A model generated the notes under the pieces. That model made no database searches, was not told the origin of the DNA, and saw only the letters and a list, made by a program, of their open reading frames with translations. Positions 26,093 through 34,203 of a stretch of 64,000 bases of DNA are shown piece after piece. Location of the stretch: the NCBI GenBank assembly GCA_013813715.1, contig JACCRF010000093.1, positions 1-64,000 on the forward strand, given 5' to 3'. How positions within the stretch are numbered: position 1 is the stretch's first letter; the number at the start of each line of letters is the position of its first letter. This stretch comes from Gemmatimonadaceae bacterium. Lineage in GTDB: Bacteria; Gemmatimonadota; Gemmatimonadetes; Gemmatimonadales; Gemmatimonadaceae. The translations under genes and the position numbers were made by a program.

Positions 26093-27304
26093 TCAGCACA
26101 GGAGTTTCTCGAGTATGTCGAGGCCCTTTCCCAGATCCTCCCGCCCAGTCACCAGCGGCGGCAGCAGCCGTAGAGTATGATCGCCCGCAGTCGTCATCAG
26201 AAGGCCGGCATCCCAACCTCCCTCTACAACGGTCGAAGCCTTGTCTACGATGTCCACCCCCCACATGTAGCCCATTCCTCGAACGGCCCGTACCCGTCCG
26301 CTCCTCCGCGCAATGCCGTGCAGATGCTCACCAAGCCAGATTCCATTTTCTCTCACCGATGCGAGTAGACTGGGGTCCGCCAGGCGTTCAACGACATGCT
26401 CGGCGACAGCGGCGACGAATGGGCCACCGCCAAATGTTGTTCCGTGATCCCCTGGCTTGATGGCGCTTGCGATCTCCTCCGTCACGAGGATCGCTCCCAT
26501 CGGCAGACCACCCGCGAGAGGCTTCGCTAGAGTGAGCACGTCCGGCGTCACCTCGAACTTCTCATACGCGAAGAAGCTGCCCAGACGTCCGAGACCGCAT
26601 TGTATCTCATCGAAAATGAGAGCAATCTGACGCTCATTGCACAACTTCCTGAGGTGCTGGAGCAGCTCGCCCTCCATCGCCCTCACTCCACTCTCTCCCT
26701 GAACCGGCTCAACGATCAGAGCGGCGACTGAGTCCGCATCGAGTGCAAGATCCAACTGCGCGGAATCACGCTCGCAGATGCTCACCCCACCGACTAACGG
26801 CCGAAATGGGGCCCGATACGCCGGTCGGTCGGTGGCCGCAAGTGAAGCAAACAGTCGCCCGTGGAAGCTCCCCCGCAGGGCAATGATTCCTGTTTTGCCA
26901 TCAGTGCCAAAAGACCTCGCCCACCGCCGGACGAACTTGAATGCACCCTCATTTGCCTCTGCTCCCGAGTTGCAGAAGAACACCTTCGACGCGAATGAAC
27001 GTCGAGTGAGCATGGCAGCGAGCCGCTCTCCCGGATCCGTGCGATAAAGATTGGAGACATGGATCATCCCCGACTGCATCGCTCTTTCCATCGCCTGCTG
27101 GATCCCCGGGTCGGCGTACCCCAGCGCATTCACCGCGATCCCGCTCGCGAAGTCGAGATACGCCTTGCCGCTCTCGTCGAAAAGCTCCACCCCTGCGCCA
27201 CGAACGAATCGCATCGGCGCGCGCTTGTAAGTGCCGAGCAGATTGGTTGCTTTTGCCAGCGCCACTGCGGATATGTCTGACGGTGATGTCGCGTCGTGGA
27301 TCAC
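26093..27304 (-). CDS. argD: acetylornithine aminotransferase
   Basis: The protein has 403 residues and is a class III PLP aminotransferase. Substrate-loop and phosphate-binding segments include YLDFASGIAVNALGY and FCNSGAEANEGAFKFVR; the PLP-Lys lies in TLAKPLAGGLPMGAI and the Asp in IFDEIQCGLGRLG. It converts N-acetylglutamate semialdehyde to N-acetylornithine; some homologues also serve lysine synthesis. It uses a GTG start that overlaps the argB stop by four bases, so argC-argB-argD are translationally linked. Confidence 0.93.
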   Translation of the reverse strand: MIHDATSPSDISAVALAKATNLLGTYKRAPMRFVRGAGVELFDESGKAYLDFASGIAVNALGYADPGIQQAMERAMQSGMIHVSNLYRTDPGERLAAMLTRRSFASKVFFCNSGAEANEGAFKFVRRWARSFGTDGKTGIIALRGSFHGRLFASLAATDRPAYRAPFRPLVGGVSICERDSAQLDLALDADSVAALIVEPVQGESGVRAMEGELLQHLRKLCNERQIALIFDEIQCGLGRLGSFFAYEKFEVTPDVLTLAKPLAGGLPMGAILVTEEIASAIKPGDHGTTFGGGPFVAAVAEHVVERLADPSLLASVRENGIWLGEHLHGIARRSGRVRAVRGMGYMWGVDIVDKASTVVEGGWDAGLLMTTAGDHTLRLLPPLVTGREDLGKGLDILEKLLC

Positions 27305-28071
27305 GGCATGCCCGGAAGGAGGAACAGGGTGGTGCCCCGAGCCGGGTCGGATAACGATCGGAGGTCCGCAATTCGAACCCCCGCAGCCCCCGCAGTCAGC
27401 GCGGCAAATCCGGCTTCGAGCTTGGCGCGCATTCCGCCGTTCACCACGCTGTCTGCAACGAGCTCCTCGGTTTGCGCAGGATCGAGTGAAGTAATCACAT
27501 CGCCCTGTGCATCCATCACTCCTGGAACGTCGGCGATGAGCCAGAGTTCCGCGTTCAGCGCGGAAGCAATCGCTGCCGCTGCGTCGTCACCATTCACGTT
27601 GATTGGCGCACCGCTATCCGACGTCACATCCGTGGCAACGGGCGACACAACCGGCATGTAACCAGCCGCAATCAGGGTCTCAATGAGTTCGGGGTCGATG
27701 CGTGTCGGCTTTCCCGCCCGTCCGAGCGGCCCACCATCCATCGGTGCGGCCCCGATCATTCCCGCGTCTTCGCCGGAAATACCTACTGCGCGGATTCCCG
27801 CCGCCACGAGCGACGCGACCAGTCTCTTGTTGGCGCTTCCGGACAATACCATCCGAAGGATCTCGAGATCTTCTTCCGAAGTAATCCGGCGTCCGTTCAC
27901 GAAGGTTGGCTCGAGGCCAAGCTGTCGCTGCAGCACCGAGATTTCGTCCCCGCCACCGTGCACTACACAGACGCAGCCATTCGAAGCATCCCACACTCCG
28001 GCGAGGTGGCGAGGAAGGCCCTCAGCCGATTGTACGCGGCCACCGACCTTGACGACGATCCTCAGCGTCAC
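27301..28071 (-). CDS. argB: acetylglutamate kinase
   Basis: The protein has 256 residues and an amino-acid-kinase fold. VVKVGGRVQ is the ATP-binding Lys/Gly loop, CVVHGGGDEIS the substrate loop, and VNGDDAAAAIASAL lies near the C-terminal nucleotide site. It phosphorylates N-acetylglutamate, the committed step of the acetylated arginine pathway. The N-terminal arginine-sensing helix of feedback-inhibited ArgB proteins appears to be absent, as the protein begins directly with MTLRIVVKVGG. It has a GTG start and four-base overlaps with both argC and argD. Confidence 0.93.
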   Translation of the reverse strand: MTLRIVVKVGGRVQSAEGLPRHLAGVWDASNGCVCVVHGGGDEISVLQRQLGLEPTFVNGRRITSEEDLEILRMVLSGSANKRLVASLVAAGIRAVGISGEDAGMIGAAPMDGGPLGRAGKPTRIDPELIETLIAAGYMPVVSPVATDVTSDSGAPINVNGDDAAAAIASALNAELWLIADVPGVMDAQGDVITSLDPAQTEELVADSVVNGGMRAKLEAGFAALTAGAAGVRIADLRSLSDPARGTTLFLLPGMP

Positions 28072-29027
28072 GCCGGCAGCCCCATTGTTTCGGCGAGTCC
28101 CAGCATCAAATTCGCGTTCTGCACAGCCTGTCCCGCCGCACCCTTGGTGAGATTGTCGATGGCCGATGTGATGATGAGCGTCGGATGGTGGACGTTGGTC
28201 GCCGAGACGGCGGAGATCTTCACAGCGTTGCGCCGCACGACATCGCGCAGCGATGGCGTCGAAGCGCTTATCTCGATGAACGGCTCACCGGCGTATGCAT
28301 CGGTCCACACACGGAGGGGATCACTGAGCTCGCGCGTCATCCGCACGACCATTGTCACGAGGATTCCCCGTGCGACTGGCAGCAGATGCGGCGTGAACAC
28401 CAGATCGGTCGCGTCCCCATACCTTGCGAGAACCGCCGTCATCTCAGCCATGTGCCGATGGTCGTTGCCTACAGCGTAGGCGCGATAATCCTCACTGATC
28501 TCCGCAAAGAGCAAATCGGTTCGCGCCGAGAATCCCGCACCGGTAACTCCACTGGCAGCAGCGACAGAGATGGTCGACCCTGGTTCTACCAAGCCGCGCT
28601 GCATCAACGGCACAAGGGCAAGCAGAATGGCCGTCGGATAACAGCCTGGATTTGCGACCAGCTCGGCGCCGGTAACCTCCGAGCGCGCTAGCTCGGTGAG
28701 CCCGTAAGGTACGTCGTTACCCCCGTTCCCAGGCCGCAGGTCGGCCGAAAGATCGACGACCCTGGCATTTTCGGCGCGGCAGCGGTTTACCCATTCGAGA
28801 GATTTCCCGTGCGGCAACGCACTGAAGACGAGCTCTACTCGTCCCAGCGGAGCATCGTCGGTGGCGATGAATTCGGTGTCTCTGGCCGCGAAGCGCGCCG
28901 TTTCGCCGCGCTGTGCATTGGCAGTCGCGAAGATCAGATCCAGCGATGGATGCCGCTCGGCCAGCAGGCACAGCTCGCGCCCGGCGTAGCCGCTGGCACC
29001 CAGGACACCCACCGGAATTTTATGCAC
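28068..29027 (-). CDS. argC: N-acetyl-gamma-glutamyl-phosphate reductase
   Basis: The protein has 319 residues from the GTG at 29027. The NADP-binding GASGYAGRELC is at the N-terminus and the catalytic Cys in NPGCYPTAILLAL. It also has HRHMAEM and the C-terminal NLTKGAAGQAVQNAN. It reduces acetylglutamyl phosphate to the semialdehyde. The frame stays open upstream to 29087, but the family N-terminus (IPVGVLGASGY) fits the GTG. A promoter-like TTGACC-N17-TATGCA lies so close that the message may be almost leaderless, and a palindrome covers the start. Confidence 0.92.
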   Translation of the reverse strand: MHKIPVGVLGASGYAGRELCLLAERHPSLDLIFATANAQRGETARFAARDTEFIATDDAPLGRVELVFSALPHGKSLEWVNRCRAENARVVDLSADLRPGNGGNDVPYGLTELARSEVTGAELVANPGCYPTAILLALVPLMQRGLVEPGSTISVAAASGVTGAGFSARTDLLFAEISEDYRAYAVGNDHRHMAEMTAVLARYGDATDLVFTPHLLPVARGILVTMVVRMTRELSDPLRVWTDAYAGEPFIEISASTPSLRDVVRRNAVKISAVSATNVHHPTLIITSAIDNLTKGAAGQAVQNANLMLGLAETMGLPA

Positions 29028-29040
29028 AGATAATGCATAA
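29020..29040 (-). promoter_or_regulatory. palindrome over the argC start, possible ArgR operator
   Basis: TTATGCA (29020-29026) and TGCATAA (29034-29040) form a perfect inverted repeat with a seven-base spacer. It covers the GTG start and the predicted -10 (29034-29039) of argC. It resembles an ARG box (TGNAT/ATNCA halves) but the spacing is one base longer than the canonical 18-mer. argR is the neighbouring gene, so ArgR control is likely though unproven. Confidence 0.5.
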
Positions 29041-29125
29041 CATTGCAATCCCGATCGGTCAATCGCGCGCGGGCCGGGCGGTGACATTTAAGCGAGCTGT
29101 TACGAGCCAACGCGGGTTACGGCGG

Positions 29126-29587
29126 TTACTGCGTCTCGCCGGCCAGGGCCTTGAGCCTGCGAACCACCCGAGCGCGCGCCACCCCGGATCTACAGACGAT
29201 CAGAATTGTATCGTCGCCGCCGATCGTGCCCAGTATGTCCGGCCAAGCCTCTCCATCGAGCGCCGCCGCTATCGGCTGGGCTCCACCCGGTACCGTTCGC
29301 AGCACGATCAGCTCGCTTACGCCGTCGACACGTAGGAACAGCTGCGGCAGAAGCACTTCCAGCGCGACTCGGCTTTCTTCCAGCGTGCTGTCCGTGACCG
29401 CGTAGCGCGCCCCCTCCGGCGCCGGTACGCGCGCCAGTCGCAGCTCGCTGAGATCTCTCGAGAGCGTCGCCTGCGTCACGTCCCAGCCCCTGTGCAGCAG
29501 CAGCTTTCGCAAGTCCTCCTGACTGCTTACAGCGCGCGTGTCCACGATCTCGAGAATCGCCGACTGCCGCTCTCTCTTGTTCGCCAT
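29126..29587 (-). CDS. argR: arginine repressor ArgR
   Basis: The protein has 153 residues, the usual ArgR length. The N-terminal winged helix has SSQEDLRKLLLHRGWDVTQATLSRDLSEL, where QATLSRDL is the conserved recognition helix. The C-terminal hexamer/arginine-binding domain ends GTIGGDDTILIVCRS, with the Asp pair that contacts arginine. With arginine it binds ARG boxes and represses biosynthesis. It sits between argC (same strand, downstream) and the divergent argG, whose promoter carries clear ARG boxes. Confidence 0.95.
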   Translation of the reverse strand: MANKRERQSAILEIVDTRAVSSQEDLRKLLLHRGWDVTQATLSRDLSELRLARVPAPEGARYAVTDSTLEESRVALEVLLPQLFLRVDGVSELIVLRTVPGGAQPIAAALDGEAWPDILGTIGGDDTILIVCRSGVARARVVRRLKALAGETQ

Positions 29588-29652
29588 GCATCCTCCGTTT
29601 CACGACGATACCACCCTTAGCCAGCATGGTCGAGCCCCATCAGCTTGCAGGA

Positions 29653-29708
29653 TTGACGCTCCTGGTCAAACTGATTAAATATACGAGAAGAATGAATAGT
29701 TATTTAGA
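29653..29708 (+). promoter_or_regulatory. argG promoter with tandem ARG boxes
   Basis: A candidate -35 TTGACG (29653-29658) and -10 TTAAAT (29675-29680) are 16 bases apart. AATGAATAGTTATTTAGA at 29691-29708 matches 14-15 positions of the E. coli ARG box consensus (AATGAATAATTATTCATT). A weaker copy (11 of 18) occupies 29670-29687, three bases away, which is the canonical spacing of paired boxes. ArgR bound here would cover the -10 and the start site. Confidence 0.75.
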
Positions 29709-29714
29709 GATCGG

Positions 29715-30983
29715 ATGACACATACCATTGCGCTGGCATATTCGGGCGGACTCGACACGTCCATAATCGTTCCCTGGCTCAAGGAGCATTACGACGCTCG
29801 CATCATCTGCGTAGCGGGTGATATTGGCCAGGGTGATGAGCTCGAGGGTGTGCGCGCGAAGGCGCTCGCATCGGGTGCCGACGAATGCTTCATCGAGGAC
29901 CTCCGGCAGGAGTTCGTTCAGGATTTCATCTGGCCTACGCTGCGCGCTGGCGCCATCTACAGCCGCAAGTACCTGCTCGGCACCTCGATGGGCCGTCCAC
30001 TCATCGCGCGGAGGCAGGTCGAGGTGGCACGACGTGTGGGAGCCGATGCGCTGGCCCACGGATGCACCGGCAAAGGAAACGATCAGGTCCGGTTCGAGCT
30101 CACCTATGCTGCATTCGCCCCCGACCTTCCGGTCATCGCTCCCTGGCGTGAGTGGGACATCCGGAGCCGCGACGATGCCCTCGTTTACGCGGAGAAGCAC
30201 AACATTCCCGTTGCTGCGACACGCGAGAAGATATACTCGCGCGACCGTAACATCTGGCACATATCACATGAAGGCGGCTCCCTCGAAGATCCATCGCAGC
30301 CGCCGCCAGCTGACCTTTTCATGCTGACAACAGCCCCCGAGCTCGCTCCCGACAAGCCCGAAGAGGTTTCCATCGGCTTCAGTAAGGGCACGCCGGTTGC
30401 GGTCAATGGGGTATTCCTGGATCCTGTCGCCATCCTGACTACGCTCAATGCCATCGCAGGACGGCATGGCGTTGGCAGAATCGACCTCGTCGAGGATCGC
30501 CTCGTGGGAATGAAATCCAGAGGCGTCTACGAAACTCCGGGCGGTACCCTTCTCTATACCGCCCACAGTGAGCTGGAACAGCTCATTCTCGATCGGCGCA
30601 CTCTCGCCGCCAAAGATGCAATCGCTCCGCGTTACGCCGATCTCGTCTATGAGGGACGTTGGTGGACTACCGAGCGTGATGCCTACGATGCTTTCGTCAA
30701 CGTGACGCAGGAGCGAGTCACCGGAGGCGTCACCCTTCGGCTGTACAAGGGCACCATCTCCATCGTGAGCCGGGCGAGCGAGTATGCCTTGTATGACGAG
30801 CGCTTCGTCACGTTCGGTGAGGACGAAGTCTATAAACAGAGCGACGCGGCCGGTTTCATCCGGCTCTATTCCCTTCCCGACCGCGTCCGCGCTCTTCGTG
30901 ATCGGGAGCTTGCGGCACAGGCAGTTGCGCCAGCCCTGGCCCCCGACGAAGCGCCAGTACTCGCCGCCTCATGGCAGGACTGA
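29715..30983 (+). CDS. argG: argininosuccinate synthase
   Basis: The protein has 422 residues. The P-loop-like [15 protein letters not shown] is at the N-terminus. Family motifs [37 protein letters not shown] and [15 protein letters not shown] are intact. It joins citrulline and aspartate using ATP to make argininosuccinate. It is transcribed from a promoter with ARG boxes and is followed by argH. The last codons and stop are the first copy of a 14-base tandem repeat. Confidence 0.96.
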   Translation: MTHTIALAYSGGLDTSIIVPWLKEHYDARIICVAGDIGQGDELEGVRAKALASGADECFIEDLRQEFVQDFIWPTLRAGAIYSRKYLLGTSMGRPLIARRQVEVARRVGADALAHGCTGKGNDQVRFELTYAAFAPDLPVIAPWREWDIRSRDDALVYAEKHNIPVAATREKIYSRDRNIWHISHEGGSLEDPSQPPPADLFMLTTAPELAPDKPEEVSIGFSKGTPVAVNGVFLDPVAILTTLNAIAGRHGVGRIDLVEDRLVGMKSRGVYETPGGTLLYTAHSELEQLILDRRTLAAKDAIAPRYADLVYEGRWWTTERDAYDAFVNVTQERVTGGVTLRLYKGTISIVSRASEYALYDERFVTFGEDEVYKQSDAAGFIRLYSLPDRVRALRDRELAAQAVAPALAPDEAPVLAASWQD

Positions 30984-31067
30984 CGTGGCAGGACTGACGT
31001 GGCAGGACTGACGTGCAGGACTGACGTGGCAGGACTGACGCAGCACGGCTGAAGCGGCGGGCTGACG
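30972..31067 (+). repeat. 14-base tandem repeat copying the argG stop region
   Basis: The unit TGGCAGGACTGACG recurs at 30972, 30986, 31000, 31014 (lacking one G) and 31027. Two more diverged copies run to 31067. The first copy is the end of argG (Trp-Gln-Asp-stop). The array fills the whole argG-argH gap. Each copy carries a TGA. Confidence 0.9.
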
Positions 31068-31070
31068 CTG

Positions 31071-32480
31071 ATGACCGAAGAGCGCCAATCGCACAAGCTC
31101 TGGGGCGGCAGATTCTCCGTTCCAAGCGCGGTCGCGCTCGACGCCCTCAATAGGTCAATCGGAACTGATTTTCGCCTCTGGCCATACGACCTGCGGCTGT
31201 CAAAAGCGTGGGCAGTCGCGCTGTCACAAGCAGGCATCATCAACATCGATGAGCGCCAGTTGATCGAGACCGGACTCGACAAAGTCGCCGCGCGCCTGGC
31301 AGCCGGCACGACACCGGAGCAAGCCGACGAGGATGTTCACACGATGATCGACCGGATGCTGCATGAGGAAGCCGGTGATATTGCATCCAAGCTGCATACG
31401 GGCCGGAGCCGCAATGATCAGGTCTCGACTGCGACCCGTCTTTGGACTATCGAAGCGTGCGGCGAGCTTGACCTCAGCATCCGAGTACTTCAGCAGGTGA
31501 TGATCGATCAGGCGCTTGCCGTCGAGCATGTGCTCATGCCGTCCTACACGCATATGCAGCGCGCACAGCCGGTATCAGCCGCGCACTGGATGTTGTCGCA
31601 TTTCTGGCCTCTCGAGCGCGACCGGGCGCGCCTTGCCGTCGTCGCGCGCAATACTGCCATGCTTCCTCTCGGATCGGGAGCCATTGCGGGATCGGCCTAT
31701 CCCGTATCGCGTGCTCTGCTCCAGGAAAACCTTGGTTTCACTTCCCTCTCGCAGAACAGCATTGACGCCGTCGGCGACCGCGATTTCGTCGCCGAGATTC
31801 TGTTCTGCGTCGCGCTGCTCGGCGTCCATCTGTCGCGGTTGGCGGAAGATCTAATCATGTATGGATCGAGCGAGTTCGGCTTCGTTCGGTTCGGTGAAGC
31901 GTTCACCACGGGCTCGAGCATGATGCCGCAGAAGCGCAATCCCGATGCACTCGAGCTCGCACGCGCATCGGGAGCCCGGACGCTCGGAGATCTCACCGCG
32001 TTACTTGCAACACTCAAGGGACTGCCATCCGGATATAACAAGGACCTCCAGGACGACAAGCGTGCGTTGTTCGGCGCGGTGGACCTGATGCTGCTAGTCT
32101 TGCCGGCGGTCGCCGGGAGTCTCGGGGAGATCTCCTTCGACAAGGATCGCATGCAGAGTGCGCTTTCGAGCACAATGATGGCCACTGATCTGGCCGACTA
32201 TCTGGTGGGGAAGGGAGTCAGTTTTCGCGAGGCGCACGAAGCTGTCGGCTCGCTCATTCGTGAGGGGGAACGGAACGACTGCGAGCTGAACGACCTTGGC
32301 GGCGATGCCTTTTCTACTGCCCATCCGCTGTTCGGCGACGACGTTATCGACTGGCTCGACCCCGCTCAATCGGTTTCGCGGCGAGGGCTTCCGGGGGGCA
32401 CTGCTCCAGCCGCGGTGCGCTCACAGATCGAAGCTGCCCTCCTTGCGATTCAATCAGCGCTGGGTGTGTCACGCGGCTGA
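31071..32480 (+). CDS. argH: argininosuccinate lyase
   Basis: The protein has 469 residues and is a fumarase/aspartase-superfamily lyase. It begins KLWGGRFSVPSAVALDALN. It also contains DEDVHTMIDRML, HTGRSRNDQVST, the catalytic-loop signature GSSMMPQKRNPD and the His in TYTHMQRAQP-like YTHMQRAQPV. It splits argininosuccinate to arginine and fumarate. The array of repeats upstream leaves no obvious ribosome site before the ATG at 31071. A strong terminator follows. Confidence 0.96.
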   Translation: MTEERQSHKLWGGRFSVPSAVALDALNRSIGTDFRLWPYDLRLSKAWAVALSQAGIINIDERQLIETGLDKVAARLAAGTTPEQADEDVHTMIDRMLHEEAGDIASKLHTGRSRNDQVSTATRLWTIEACGELDLSIRVLQQVMIDQALAVEHVLMPSYTHMQRAQPVSAAHWMLSHFWPLERDRARLAVVARNTAMLPLGSGAIAGSAYPVSRALLQENLGFTSLSQNSIDAVGDRDFVAEILFCVALLGVHLSRLAEDLIMYGSSEFGFVRFGEAFTTGSSMMPQKRNPDALELARASGARTLGDLTALLATLKGLPSGYNKDLQDDKRALFGAVDLMLLVLPAVAGSLGEISFDKDRMQSALSSTMMATDLADYLVGKGVSFREAHEAVGSLIREGERNDCELNDLGGDAFSTAHPLFGDDVIDWLDPAQSVSRRGLPGGTAPAAVRSQIEAALLAIQSALGVSRG

Positions 32481-32529
32481 TGAACTAGACCGCGCGCGAA
32501 GGGTTTTACTATTATCTAACCCGCAATGA

Positions 32530-32560
32530 GAAAGCGCCGGGCAGATCGCCCGGCGCTTTC
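32530..32560. terminator. bidirectional rho-independent terminator
   Basis: GAAAGCGCCGGGC (32530-32542), loop AGATC, GCCCGGCGCTTTC (32548-32560). The A and T ends allow it to serve both argH (+) and the converging beta-barrel gene (-). Confidence 0.9.
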
Positions 32561-32577
32561 CTCGTTCAAGAACTCAA

Positions 32578-33111
32578 TTAGAAGCTGATTCCGAAGGTGA
32601 TTGGAATGAACTGCGTCGACACGTCAGAGAAGATGTGATGCAGTCTGGCTTCGATGAAGGTGTTGAAGCCGCTCAGCGGGAAGGCTGCTCCGATGCCGCC
32701 ATTCACGCCAAAGTCCGTGGTGGTTTCAGCGCCAGAAACATCAGGTTTCTGTCCGTAGATACCGCCGCCGCCGATAAGGTAGGGGCGGATTCCTTGCCCT
32801 GGAAGGCTGTAGACGAGATTGGCGTTGGCGCCAATTATTGTGTAGTCGGGGCGGGGAACAATGAGGTCATCCCGTTCCCCAAACTTGTTGTACATGCCGT
32901 CGACACGGAAGCCGAGCGGTGTGCCGACTGAATTGAAGCCAAGTGATACGGTTCCGTTGAACCCGGTATTGTACACGTCGCTGAAGTCGCCGGTCGGAAT
33001 CGCAGCGCCTGCCGAGATTCCAACGGTAACGGCGCGGGACGATTGCGCCGCGCTAGACGAGGTAAAGAGTACGACGGCTGCTACCGCTAGGGTAAGGGAT
33101 GTTCGTTTCAT
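32578..33111 (-). CDS. outer-membrane beta-barrel protein
   Basis: The protein has 177 residues. A clear signal peptide (MKRTSLTLAVAAVVLFTSSSAAQ, cut after AQ) is followed by alternating beta-strand segments (VTVGISAGAAIPTGDF, GTVSLGFNSVG, GFRVDGMYNKFG, ANLVYSLPG, PYLIGGGGIYG). It ends in an aromatic, ITFGISF, as outer-membrane barrels do. The size fits an eight-strand OmpX/OmpW-like barrel. No ligand can be named. It is monocistronic with the shared terminator downstream. Confidence 0.83.
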   Translation of the reverse strand: MKRTSLTLAVAAVVLFTSSSAAQSSRAVTVGISAGAAIPTGDFSDVYNTGFNGTVSLGFNSVGTPLGFRVDGMYNKFGERDDLIVPRPDYTIIGANANLVYSLPGQGIRPYLIGGGGIYGQKPDVSGAETTTDFGVNGGIGAAFPLSGFNTFIEARLHHIFSDVSTQFIPITFGISF

Positions 33112-33258
33112 ATCGGTAATGCTCCGGCTGGGGTGCAGTGGTATAGTGGTTAGCCCGTGGATCCGGGTGACTAGTGGGTACCTTGGAGTGGGGCAAATGT
33201 TGCACCGGCATCCGTGATTTCCTACCTTTGGATTATATCCTTTCGAATTAGGAATATT

Positions 33259-33639
33259 ATGGTGCGAGGCTATACCGTTGCCGCTGTTGCTGTTACCCTC
33301 GGAATACCGACCAAATGGATCGATAACGTATTATCCCATCACAAGATCACAGGCGTCACCCAAGCCCGACAAGGTATCGCTAGGAAACTCAGCCCCCACG
33401 CAGTCCTGATTCTCGAAATTTCGCTGGAGCTCAGTCGAGTACTCTCGGTTCCACTCCCACGAGCCCTCGCCCTCGCTGAGGAGCTCGCGGTCCTCGGAGC
33501 GCCCGATGCGACACTCAACCTCGGGGTCTCAGTAACCCTCACAATGGACGTTGCCGCCATCGAACGAGCTACCCACGCGCGACTCGCACAAGCTGTTGAA
33601 GTCACGCCAACCCGGCGCCGCGGACGACCCCCCAAATGA
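33259..33639 (+). CDS. HTH-like protein with C-terminal AT-hook motif
   Basis: The protein has 126 residues from the ATG at 33259; an in-frame start at 33214 adds an AT-rich-encoded hydrophobic stretch without homology. The N-terminus YTVAAVAVTLGIPTKWIDNVLSHHKI reads like a helix-turn-helix. The middle is Leu/Ala-rich helices (LEISLELSRVLSVPLPRALALAEELAVL). The C-terminus ends RRRGRPPK, an AT-hook-like GRP core. It is probably a DNA-binding protein; I recognise no named family. The upstream 50 bases are notably AT-rich compared with the surroundings, as may suit a promoter. Confidence 0.6.
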   Translation: MVRGYTVAAVAVTLGIPTKWIDNVLSHHKITGVTQARQGIARKLSPHAVLILEISLELSRVLSVPLPRALALAEELAVLGAPDATLNLGVSVTLTMDVAAIERATHARLAQAVEVTPTRRRGRPPK

Positions 33640-33758
33640 GCATTTTAGCGGGTTAGTTCTTTGTCGTCCCTCCGTAGTCGCGTAATCCGACCGATAGACC
33701 AGGAAGACGCTAACCCCCCGTAATCGGATATCGATACCCAGGCACGACTCACCAAAGA

Positions 33759-33784
33759 GATGGGGCGCCTCGCGGCGCCCCATC
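33759..33784 (-). terminator. terminator downstream of second csp gene
   Basis: GATGGGGCGCC (33759-33769), loop TCGC, GGCGCCCCATC (33774-33784), an 11-base perfect stem 35 bases after the csp stop. On the minus strand only a short T-rich stretch follows, so it is a weaker rho-independent signal. Confidence 0.7.
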
Positions 33785-33818
33785 TGATGCGGCAAAGAAA
33801 GCGGGCGCAATACGCGCC

Positions 33819-34028
33819 TCAGCTGCTCTTCGTAACGTTCTCGGCGGCTGGACCCTTCTGTCCCTCGACGATATCGAATTCGACGGTATCGCCCTCAGCG
33901 AGAGACTTGAAGCCGTTTCCGGAGATCGCGCTGTAATGCACGAAGCAGTCCTTTTGCCCATTATCGGGCGTGATAAAGCCGAAGCCCTTCGCATCGTTGA
34001 ACCACTTAACCTTGCCGGTCGTACGCAT
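33819..34028 (-). CDS. csp: CspA-family cold-shock protein
   Basis: The protein has 69 residues. [19 protein letters not shown] and CFVHYSAIS carry RNP1 and RNP2. It differs from the csp at 16044 at many positions, including Cys and Tyr in RNP2 (CFVHYS), so the two are paralogues rather than a recent copy. It is an RNA chaperone. AGGAG lies before the ATG. The message has an unusually long leader, as is usual for cold-induced csp genes. Confidence 0.96.
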   Translation of the reverse strand: MRTTGKVKWFNDAKGFGFITPDNGQKDCFVHYSAISGNGFKSLAEGDTVEFDIVEGQKGPAAENVTKSS

Positions 34029-34192
34029 TCCTGCTCCTGGAAAAAATCTCGAGTCGTATGCCGATCCCGAGACAAGCCTGTGGCGGGTTCATGATGAACT
34101 CACCGATGATAGCACTCGGAATTCCCCTTGCGGGAGCCTCCAAGGGCCGGTTGCTGGGGCAAAATTATACAACCAACCCGGAATGCGAACAA
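34029..34192 (-). promoter_or_regulatory. promoter and long 5' leader of csp
   Basis: A perfect -10 TATAAT (34164-34169) and a -35 TTGTTC (34187-34192), 17 bases apart, point to a start near 34157. This leaves a leader of about 130 bases. The leader contains a hairpin (CCCTTG 34125-34130 with CAAGGG 34141-34146). E. coli cspA has a comparable 159-base thermosensing leader, so temperature-dependent translation is plausible. Confidence 0.65.
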
Positions 34193-34203
34193 TAGAGAAT
34201 TGT

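Noticed and set aside
27301-29087. Reading argC from the ATG at 29087
   Set aside because: The first 20 residues have no family match and the predicted promoter and palindrome would fall inside the gene; the GTG at 29027 fits the family N-terminus.
30972-31067. Possible CRISPR-like repeat array
   Set aside because: Repeats are directly abutting 14-base units without spacers, so this is a simple tandem repeat.
33130-33185. tRNA-like stretch with GTGGTATAGTGGTTAGC
   Set aside because: It resembles a D-arm A-box only. There is no T-loop TTC, no seven-pair acceptor stem and no convincing anticodon arm.
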